Shown here piece by piece: positions 45,646-52,643 of a stretch of 64,000 nucleotides of DNA (the stretch's first letter is position 1; each line of letters starts with the position of its first letter). The stretch is taken from contig JAQGHC010000031.1 in NCBI GenBank assembly GCA_028289015.1, positions 1 through 64,000 on the forward strand, given 5' to 3'. The notes beneath the pieces were generated by a model that worked only from the letters and a program-made list of their open reading frames with translations, had not been told where the DNA came from and did not search any database. Both the position numbers and the translations under genes were made by a program. Origin of the DNA: Candidatus Saccharimonadota bacterium. GTDB lineage: Bacteria > Patescibacteriota > Saccharimonadia > Saccharimonadales > Saccharimonadaceae.

Positions 45646-47427
45646 CTACTTTTCGATAAAGCCGCCACTTTGATGCGACCAGAGATTGGCGTAGATGCCT
45701 TTTTGCTCCAACAGTTCAGCATGTGTGCCATTCTCAGTAATCGTACCTTGCTCCAGAACAATAATACGATCCAGCTTTGCGATCGTAGAAAGCCGGTGTG
45801 CGATAACGATTGAGGTTCGGTTCTTCATCAATTTTTCTAAGGCATCTTGAATTAATTTTTCACTCTCACTATCGAGTGCGCTCGTGGCTTCGTCTAGGAT
45901 AAGAATCGGCGCATCTTTCAGGATTGCTCGAGCGATAGCAATACGCTGGCGCTGGCCGCCTGATAATTTGACGCCCCGTTCTCCAACGATTGTATCTAGT
46001 CCTTCAGGTAATGTTTCGATAAACTGCAGTGCATTCGCCTGTTTGACTGCTATCATGATTTCACCATCGCTTGCATCGGGCTTGCCGTAGGCAATGTTAT
46101 CGCGGAGACTCCTATGGAATAGATATGGTTCTTGTGGGACGTAAGCAATGTTTGCACGCAGTGATTGCTGAGATATGTCTCGGATGTCTTTCCCGTCGAT
46201 AGTGACTGTACCTTTGCTAACGTCAGCAAATCGTAGAATTAATTTCGTCAGTGTTGTTTTTCCGCCGCCACTATAACCAGCTAGGCCAATGCGCTCACCA
46301 GCTTGAATCTCCACAGATAGATCATTGATGACGGCCTGTGTGTTACCTGGATATTCAAAGGACACGTTCTCTAGCCGAACAGCACCCTCATGAATAGCGA
46401 GCGTTTGCGCATGCTTTTTGTCTTTTACTTCTGGTGTGATACTTAAGACTTCTGTAATATCGGCAGCGTCGAGGAATGCCTGTTCGACGCCGCGAATGAT
46501 TGGTGAAATGTCAAAGAGGGAACCAGTAAGGCGACCAAAGTATGTGACGGCAAAAATCAGCCCAGCAATGGATATACCATCGGTTGTATAGAGCCATATA
46601 CAAAAAGCCATTGTAATAATCTGAAAAGCAAACAATGTACTTTGACGAAGCTGACCTTCCTTCTCGATGACGTCGATTTCCTGCTGGACAACTTTTTCAA
46701 TGTCATGCCGACCTTGGGTGACGTGGTGAATTTCACGCTGCTCAGTCGCAAAAGCTCGGACGATCTGCTGATTGCCGATAATATCAGCAATAAGACCATT
46801 AAGCTTTGAAGTCATTAGTTTACGTCGGTGACGAATTGGTCCGCGTTTGCCAGTGCCTACGACGCTCCTCCATATTAATACGCCAGTCACCAGCGTGAGG
46901 GGAAGAAGGAGAATCGGTGAAAGAATGGCTATGACGATGAGGCTCGTAACATAGTTCACGATCAAGCCACTCGCCTGCAGATACACTACATCCATAATTG
47001 AAATGATAGAATGTGCAAACTTTGATACATCGCCCGCAAGTGAGCCAACTTTGTGATTGGCGAAGAACTGTTCGCTATGACTAGATAGGGATAGCATTGC
47101 GCGTTCAAGTAATGTCGTCTGGATATGCTCTTCATGATAGAAGAGTCGACGGAAGCCGATTGTCGAAGTAATGACGGAGGCGACGGAAATGATAGCGGCA
47201 ATCAACAGGAGGGTTGAGGCGTGCTGCCAATTATGAGGCTCTGTTATGAGCGACTGGATGATAAGGCTAAATAGCAGCGGCAGGGCGACGATGTACAGGA
47301 AGCGGTTGAGCAGAATGAGAATAGTGTATAAAAAAAATAATTTTTTATTTTTGCGAATCTCTTGCCAATAGATAGCAAGTGTTTTTCGCGCGATCTTAGG
47401 GTCGGTTCGGTTTAGTAGTTTTGGCAT
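45646..47427 (-). CDS. ABC transporter, fused permease and ATPase (MsbA-like exporter)
   Basis: A 593-residue half-transporter. The N-terminal membrane domain (about 30-320) has six helices; the ATPase domain has Walker A GYSGGGKTTLTKL, Q-loop AYVPQEPYLF, signature KLSGGQRQRIAIA, Walker B ILILDEATSALD and the H-loop IVIAHRLST. It should work as a homodimer exporting lipid, peptide or drug; the substrate is not readable from sequence. A TTGGAC-17-TATTAT promoter lies upstream. Confidence 0.94.
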   Translation of the reverse strand: MPKLLNRTDPKIARKTLAIYWQEIRKNKKLFFLYTILILLNRFLYIVALPLLFSLIIQSLITEPHNWQHASTLLLIAAIISVASVITSTIGFRRLFYHEEHIQTTLLERAMLSLSSHSEQFFANHKVGSLAGDVSKFAHSIISIMDVVYLQASGLIVNYVTSLIVIAILSPILLLPLTLVTGVLIWRSVVGTGKRGPIRHRRKLMTSKLNGLIADIIGNQQIVRAFATEQREIHHVTQGRHDIEKVVQQEIDVIEKEGQLRQSTLFAFQIITMAFCIWLYTTDGISIAGLIFAVTYFGRLTGSLFDISPIIRGVEQAFLDAADITEVLSITPEVKDKKHAQTLAIHEGAVRLENVSFEYPGNTQAVINDLSVEIQAGERIGLAGYSGGGKTTLTKLILRFADVSKGTVTIDGKDIRDISQQSLRANIAYVPQEPYLFHRSLRDNIAYGKPDASDGEIMIAVKQANALQFIETLPEGLDTIVGERGVKLSGGQRQRIAIARAILKDAPILILDEATSALDSESEKLIQDALEKLMKNRTSIVIAHRLSTIAKLDRIIVLEQGTITENGTHAELLEQKGIYANLWSHQSGGFIEK

Positions 47428-47469
47428 CGGGGCGTTGATCTTTCCTGTGTTAGTTTAGATGGGTGATAG

Positions 47470-47498
47470 ATAATATCGCTATAGGTTTGGTCGTCCAA
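47470..47498 (-). promoter_or_regulatory. Promoter of the ABC exporter gene
   Basis: Read on the minus strand: TTGGAC (47498-47493), 17-bp spacer, TATTAT (47475-47470), giving a leader of about 36 nt. Confidence 0.6.
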
Positions 47499-47553
47499 AT
47501 AATTGCGCATAGTGGATTACACATAAGTAATCATAGTAAAAGTAATTATATAG

Positions 47554-47559
47554 TATAAT
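47554..47559 (+). promoter_or_regulatory. -10 box of trhO, leaderless
   Basis: TATAAT ends 8 nt before ATG 47568. Confidence 0.65.
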
Positions 47560-47567
47560 ATATAGCG

Positions 47568-48479
47568 ATGCAAAAGATTTTACTTTATTACAAATTCACT
47601 CCGATCAGCGATCCTGCGACGATGAAACTATGGCAAAAGACCCTTTGCGATAGTCTTAATTTAAAAGGTCGTATTTTGATTTCACCTCATGGTATTAATG
47701 GTACGGTCGGCGGTAATATGGATGATCTAAAAGCCTATATTAAGGCAACGAAAGAGTTTGCTGGATTCAAAAAAATTGTCTTCAAATGGAGCGATGGTGG
47801 GCGCGAAAACTTCCCTCGCATGAGTGTCAAAGCGCGCCGCGAGCTTGTTGGGTTTCAGAATAGCGAAAATGAGTTTGACGTTGACGAGAGCGGCGTAATT
47901 GGCGGCGGCATTCATCTTAAGCCGCGTCAGGTGCATGAACTTATTGAAAAGTATGGTGATGATGTCGTATTTTTTGATGGACGTAACGAGCACGAAGCGA
48001 AAATTGGCAAGTTCAAAGATGCGGTTGTGCCAAATACGAATACGTCGCGTGATTTTATTGCCGAACTTGAGAGTGATAAGTATGATGACATCAAAAATAA
48101 AAAAGTCATTACTTATTGTACTGGCGGTATTCGCTGCGAAGTTATTAGCGCTATGATGAAAAAGCGTGGATTTAAGGATGTCTACCAGATCGATGGTGGA
48201 ATCGTAAAATACGGCGAAACATACGGTGACGACGGCCTTTGGGAAGGCAGTTTGCGCGTGTTTGACGACCGCATGACCGTTGATTTTAGTGATCACGCTA
48301 AGGTAATAGGTGAATGTACTCACTGTGGTGGTCCGACGAATAACTATGAGAACTGCGCGTGGGCGAACTGTAACGACCTAGTATTGATCTGCCTGCACTG
48401 CAAGCAGAATCCGGATCTGTTATTTCATACCGAAGCTTGCCGAGAAAAAGCTAAGATCACGGCAATGGCAAACGCATAA
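47568..48479 (+). CDS. trhO: tRNA uridine-34 hydroxylase TrhO (YceA)
   Basis: A 303-residue rhodanese-domain protein. Family members hydroxylate U34 of tRNA using oxygen, giving 5-hydroxyuridine. The N-terminal acylphosphatase-like part has RILISPHGINGTVGG, the rhodanese part has the catalytic Cys in ITYCTGGIRCE, and a C-terminal Cys-rich module (GECTHCGGP and LICLHCKQN) likely binds zinc. With mnmA it gives the window two U34-modifying enzymes. Confidence 0.93.
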   Translation: MQKILLYYKFTPISDPATMKLWQKTLCDSLNLKGRILISPHGINGTVGGNMDDLKAYIKATKEFAGFKKIVFKWSDGGRENFPRMSVKARRELVGFQNSENEFDVDESGVIGGGIHLKPRQVHELIEKYGDDVVFFDGRNEHEAKIGKFKDAVVPNTNTSRDFIAELESDKYDDIKNKKVITYCTGGIRCEVISAMMKKRGFKDVYQIDGGIVKYGETYGDDGLWEGSLRVFDDRMTVDFSDHAKVIGECTHCGGPTNNYENCAWANCNDLVLICLHCKQNPDLLFHTEACREKAKITAMANA

Positions 48480-48506
48480 ATCTCAATTTTGTAATCTAGT
48501 TTACTG

Positions 48507-48534
48507 AAAAAGCGCTAAATGTAGTGCTTTTTTT
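48507..48534 (+). terminator. Terminator after trhO
   Basis: AAAAAGCGCTA/TAGTGCTTTTT (48507-48517 and 48522-48532; one G-T pair), loop AATG, followed by more T. Confidence 0.88.
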
Positions 48535-48554
48535 GTTAAAAATGCGCTATCTTG

Positions 48555-48583
48555 TTGACATCTAGCGTTAATGAGTATATTAT
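48555..48583 (+). promoter_or_regulatory. Promoter of the 48739-55406 operon
   Basis: TTGACA (48555-48560), 17-bp spacer, TATTAT (48578-48583). The start is expected near 48590. Confidence 0.7.
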
Positions 48584-48617
48584 CACTACAAATGTAAGTT
48601 GGTTGGGTGTTGTTGAA

Positions 48618-48653
48618 CGGGTGGATGCGCGAATAGTGCGCCCACTCGTTTTT
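48618..48653 (+). terminator. Intrinsic terminator inside the operon leader (attenuator candidate)
   Basis: A 13-bp stem with one mismatch (48618-48630 and 48636-48648), GAATA loop, then TTTTT (48649-48653). It lies about 30 nt after the transcription start and about 85 nt before the first ribosome site, so it either ends a short RNA or attenuates the operon. Confidence 0.8.
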
Positions 48654-48738
48654 GTTATCCCTGAATAACCACTAGGATGACGGCTCGTTTACGGGCAAAT
48701 TCCACAACTCCGACCTTCTTTCAATATAAGGAGACAAC

Positions 48739-48789
48739 ATGTTGCCGATGATAGCTGGAGCGATAGTAAATAAAGGTGTGCGAGTATGA
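48739..48789 (+). CDS. 16-codon leader ORF coupled to the operon
   Basis: MLPMIAGAIVNKGVRV, preceded by AAGGAG with 5-nt spacing, the best ribosome site of the operon. Its TGA overlaps the next ATG (ATGA at 48786-48789), so ribosomes finishing it could start the next gene directly. It may be a regulatory peptide, a small membrane-active peptide, or a translation-entry site. Confidence 0.55.
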   Translation: MLPMIAGAIVNKGVRV

Positions 48790-49811
48790 AAAATCATAAT
48801 GAACGATCTTTCAATTCATCAACTGAATACGTAGAAAAACGAAGGCTGAGTACGTTGACTAAGAGAGTTGGCTTGGTGGCGCTAGCTGGCACACTTGCTA
48901 CTAGTGGCGCTCTAGGTGCAGTAAGTGCATTCAACAGCTATAACGTAGTAGAGACTAAAAGCACAGCCCAAAGCGGTAAGGCTGAAATTATTGAATTCGA
49001 TGCTGATTATGAGGCGCATTGCTGGACGGCAACCAAGATTCAAGTCACTGGGTCGGGCACTAAAGATGAGACTATGGCTGTGGGTGTCAGCTTGGGCTGG
49101 CAAACTTCGATGGTAGATGCGTTGTATAAACAGACACTTTGCGTAGATTCCACCAAGGTCAATTACGAAGTTAATCAAGCGACCGGTGAAGTTGGTATAA
49201 ATATTCCCAATAAAGACGTCATTAGTACCCAGACTGATATTATTTTAGCACTAAAGGAAGGTCAGGGTATTAGGCCTTATGGGGATCAAACACCGGGATA
49301 TGTAATCGGTGAAAGTTTGACGAAAATGAGTGAAGCTCTCCCGATCATCGAATATTTCCCTAATACTCTTAAGAATGTAGACGAACAAGACAAAAACGCT
49401 AGTTTACGGCTAAATATGGGCCTAATTCTCGGTGCAAAAGCGGCTAAAGAGCAGTGTCAGAAAGAAACATGGGCATTAGCTGCAAAGCCGTTTGAGAATG
49501 GCGTCAAGCGGATGGTTAGTGTGGGGTTGTCAGTGGCACAAGCGATGCGTCCCGATGCTAATATTGATCCAACGAAAGTGAGTGTCACAGTCGAAGGAAA
49601 GCCGATTGACAAGCTTGATGCTCCGGGTGATAAATCCAACATTGATGACGCAATCAAGCAGATAGAAGAATATGCTAGCTCAAACAAGAACTTTACGCTA
49701 TTACCTCCAGAAATGAGTGGATGCGAAGTTTCTGAAGAGGTCAAGAAGCTACCTACCCAGAGTGAGTCGAAGACGAAAATTGTTAATCAAGAGTATGCAC
49801 GACATGAATAA
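48786..49811 (+). CDS. Membrane-anchored exported protein, DUF4230-like
   Basis: A 341-residue protein with a basic N-terminus, a membrane helix (about 28-50) and an exported alpha/beta domain. Conserved-looking segments are CVDSTKVNYEVNQATGEVGI and a long C-terminal helix pair (about 210-265). The topology and strand order resemble DUF4230 and the exported half of the protein at 50208, so the two may be distant paralogs. Five Cys in the exported part may form disulfides. It is the first full gene of the operon. Confidence 0.7.
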   Translation: MKNHNERSFNSSTEYVEKRRLSTLTKRVGLVALAGTLATSGALGAVSAFNSYNVVETKSTAQSGKAEIIEFDADYEAHCWTATKIQVTGSGTKDETMAVGVSLGWQTSMVDALYKQTLCVDSTKVNYEVNQATGEVGINIPNKDVISTQTDIILALKEGQGIRPYGDQTPGYVIGESLTKMSEALPIIEYFPNTLKNVDEQDKNASLRLNMGLILGAKAAKEQCQKETWALAAKPFENGVKRMVSVGLSVAQAMRPDANIDPTKVSVTVEGKPIDKLDAPGDKSNIDDAIKQIEEYASSNKNFTLLPPEMSGCEVSEEVKKLPTQSESKTKIVNQEYARHE

Positions 49812-50208
49812 TTACAATCTACCTCCACAGTGGCAGACATTCGAAAAGGTAACGATTGGTGACAGGGATTACGTACGTGATCTTACGACGGAAATATCAG
49901 TTCCTTTTGATATTTCAAATCCATCTCACGCGGCACTTCTCGCTCCAGCAGCCGAGCCTGAGTCAGGGACATGGCAAGATGTGCACTCCAGCAAGGGAAA
50001 TAAGCGTTCGTATACGCTCGGTTCTCGTGTTGCAATGGGCAGCTTCGCAATAGGAATGCTATTGACACCTTTTGCTTATAAGGCTGCTGGAAAATCGGCA
50101 TACGATGTAATGAATGCGATTAATCCATTAGAAGATAAAGTATTAGAGCAGACTACAGTTTGGGAGGATGTTATGAGTACCTTTAATGGCAGTGAGGAGA
50201 AGAAATAA
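49804..50208 (+). CDS. Small bitopic membrane protein
   Basis: A 134-residue protein: an N-terminal cytosolic part of about 70 residues, one membrane helix (about 75-95), and a short exported tail. The start at ATG 49804 fits AAGAG 10 nt upstream and overlaps the previous gene by 8 nt; the longer open frame from 49717 is rejected because it would overlap by 95 nt. The stop overlaps the next ATG by one base. No family is recognised. Confidence 0.65.
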   Translation: MNNYNLPPQWQTFEKVTIGDRDYVRDLTTEISVPFDISNPSHAALLAPAAEPESGTWQDVHSSKGNKRSYTLGSRVAMGSFAIGMLLTPFAYKAAGKSAYDVMNAINPLEDKVLEQTTVWEDVMSTFNGSEEKK

Positions 50209-51797
50209 TGAATATTCGACGAAATAAATACAATCCTGAGAATCGAAATGGTGATCGAATGCCACCCGCAGATGCGCGGGCATTTAAGGAAGAGAACGGA
50301 CAAATATATAAAAGAGTGGGTGTCGACTTCGGTCCGGGCTATACATATGTTCCAGTAGATACTCCTGTAGCAGATGCGCCCGTACAGCTGCCTTCAGCGG
50401 CCCTACGAATGGAAGATCGTTTCCGCGCTGCCCTTGCCGCTTCGCAAATCACAACAGAGCGTACAGCTGATATTCAGCCTTCGAGCGCTGATAAAGCAGA
50501 AACATTACAGCGAGCATTGCGGGCGCAGGAAGGTCTTCGTCAACATATCGTACAGGAGCTTGCCGATATACAAGAAGCGAATGCAAGAGAAGAAATGGAT
50601 AGGGTAAGAGAAGAAATGGACACGCAAAATGCACTTGATCAAGAAGCATTAAAATACGTTGTGACTACGGGTGGCGTAGTAGGTATACCGAAGATGCCGT
50701 TACCTGCACATAACTCGCAGATAAATACTTCCACGGTTGCTCATAGTTCGGAGCGTAAAAGCGTGGAAGCGCAAGATAAACCGACGCGCGCACGAATGAA
50801 TCGTAAAGTAAGCGCACGGGTTCTCGTAGCTTCCGGTGTTCTTGTTGTTGGAGCAGGTGCGGCCGCTGCTGTCGTCGTACCTAATGACTTAACTGCGGCA
50901 TTTTTGGGAAAGAATGATACGCAAGGTAATGACGAAGCGAAAGAAATGCTCCCTTTGCCAACAGCGGCATTGGTTGATTCTTTTGCTGGATGTTTAGATG
51001 ATAATGGCGCAGGCCCATCGTTAATCGACCTACCCGTTACTTCGCAAATCGAGGTAGGATATTCGTATACTGGATCTAAAAATACTCCAAAAATACTTGA
51101 AACAAGTTTTTACGATGATAATAATAAGCTGATTAAAGCAAACGCCAAGCCGGTTATTGTTACCTCCAACGCACCCGCAAAAGTCGCTGCATGTATACCA
51201 GAAGCGGATCGTGTGACTGCTGTCACTGCCGAAGGTAGCAAGGTGACAGTTGATTTGTCGAAAATTTCAACTCAGTTATATCAGGATGTCAATGTCGGTG
51301 AAATTGCACGTGGCTTTGCTGTTTCTAATACGGTGGCGAATCCATTGACTGACCTTTACCCATTAGCTGAAGTGATCAACGGCATCGTAGAGGAAAGTAA
51401 AGCACGGCCAGATACCGATGAAAAAATGACCCCTGAAATTGCAGCCGGTATACAGCGAAATTATGACGACAAGAGTAATGTCGTCGCCGAAATACGCCAG
51501 GCTCAAGTCAAAACTGTACAGGCTCTCATTCGTCCTGGTGGTGGATATGCGGAAAAAATCAAAGCGTTTGTTAAAGAGCGTATAGTGGAAAAAATCAAAG
51601 CGAGGGCCGCGGAATTAAAACAGCAAGGTTTGACGGATGTTGAGTCGCCAAGTGTTGTCTTTGTGTCTGAGGCAGAAAACCTTGAAGAAAAAAATCCTGA
51701 ACCCCCACAAGTGGACAGCTTTAAATTAGCTGATGCGGTGAAAATTACTAGCTTTCCTAATACATTAAATTCTGCCATACCAGAGGCGAAAAAATAA
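50208..51797 (+). CDS. Coiled-coil membrane protein with an exported DUF4230-like domain
   Basis: A 529-residue protein. The cytosolic part has a long charged coiled coil (about 95-150, with Glu/Arg/Gln heptads), then a basic stretch and a membrane helix (about 203-225), and an exported domain (about 245-520). In the exported domain CIPEADRVTAVTAEGSKVTV parallels the CVDSTKV segment of the 48786 protein, and two helices near 430-480 parallel its C-terminus. It probably pairs with the other operon membrane proteins in one envelope complex. Confidence 0.7.
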   Translation: MNIRRNKYNPENRNGDRMPPADARAFKEENGQIYKRVGVDFGPGYTYVPVDTPVADAPVQLPSAALRMEDRFRAALAASQITTERTADIQPSSADKAETLQRALRAQEGLRQHIVQELADIQEANAREEMDRVREEMDTQNALDQEALKYVVTTGGVVGIPKMPLPAHNSQINTSTVAHSSERKSVEAQDKPTRARMNRKVSARVLVASGVLVVGAGAAAAVVVPNDLTAAFLGKNDTQGNDEAKEMLPLPTAALVDSFAGCLDDNGAGPSLIDLPVTSQIEVGYSYTGSKNTPKILETSFYDDNNKLIKANAKPVIVTSNAPAKVAACIPEADRVTAVTAEGSKVTVDLSKISTQLYQDVNVGEIARGFAVSNTVANPLTDLYPLAEVINGIVEESKARPDTDEKMTPEIAAGIQRNYDDKSNVVAEIRQAQVKTVQALIRPGGGYAEKIKAFVKERIVEKIKARAAELKQQGLTDVESPSVVFVSEAENLEEKNPEPPQVDSFKLADAVKITSFPNTLNSAIPEAKK

Positions 51798-51811
51798 GAC
51801 TTGAGATCAAT

Positions 51812-52630
51812 ATGTCTGAACAATCACCTAGCACTCCTTTCGAATCCTTCGTCGTCCCCACGCCTGAAGAGTTGTCTGAATTTGGCGTGCGTTTAGAACA
51901 AGCGGTGGCGGCCCATCAGCCAGAGGGGGGTGTAGAGGGGGATCGCAATGAGTTGAAGGAGGATTATGAGGCTGCAAGCGCGGACCATGCAAAAAAACGG
52001 GCAGAGATAGTGGCTGCGCAGGCTAGTATCAATGAGGTGCAAGAAGAAATAGTAGACATCATAGACAGTATGAGTAACGATGATGCAATGATCCCCGAAG
52101 ATGAACCATCGGCAGCTGAAATGATTCGCACTCGGACGGATATACTGTATGGTCGTTTACGTAAAAGTAAACAAAAAAAAGCGCATCTAGTACAGACTAT
52201 CAAAATCCTGCAGCAGGAAATGGACGCCATAAGTGCATACAAAGACCGTAATCGACAAGCTGAGCAACATTTAGTGGACAGGGGGGTGACACTAAGACAA
52301 GAGTTGAGTCGTCTTGCTTTAGTGATGAGCGCCATAGGCAATCTTGGAGAGCTGAAGCCTACCTTACCTCGTTATGCTGATAGGTATCATTACTTCCCGG
52401 CAGAGAGCGATAATGGTTTGGATGATTTTATCAATATAGGAGCAGAACCTGGAGAACGGTATACGACGGTATCGCTTCCTGTGCCCTTTGTCGTGCCAGT
52501 TATGGCGGCCGACGAATTAGCCGTTGTGCCACAAGAGGCCCCTATTAGACCCGTCCTCCCTCCCGTGCAAATTTCACCCAAGACGCAAAAAAAGTTTTTA
52601 AAGCCAATAACGAATATGAACAGAAGATAA
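51812..52630 (+). CDS. Cytosolic coiled-coil protein
   Basis: A 272-residue soluble protein. Two long helical segments (about 45-95 and 108-175) have heptad-like spacing with Ala, Leu and Ile, and the C-terminal 90 residues are Pro-rich. No signal or membrane helix is present. It lies 14 nt after the preceding gene and 13 nt before the lysozyme/C39 gene, in the same operon; a scaffold role is plausible but not shown. Confidence 0.65.
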   Translation: MSEQSPSTPFESFVVPTPEELSEFGVRLEQAVAAHQPEGGVEGDRNELKEDYEAASADHAKKRAEIVAAQASINEVQEEIVDIIDSMSNDDAMIPEDEPSAAEMIRTRTDILYGRLRKSKQKKAHLVQTIKILQQEMDAISAYKDRNRQAEQHLVDRGVTLRQELSRLALVMSAIGNLGELKPTLPRYADRYHYFPAESDNGLDDFINIGAEPGERYTTVSLPVPFVVPVMAADELAVVPQEAPIRPVLPPVQISPKTQKKFLKPITNMNRR

Positions 52631-52643
52631 GGTAGAGTATATT

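Noticed and set aside
49717-49803. Upstream extension of the small bitopic protein
   Set aside because: It would overlap the previous gene by 95 nt and adds a basic, non-conserved-looking stretch; ATG 49804 has a ribosome site.
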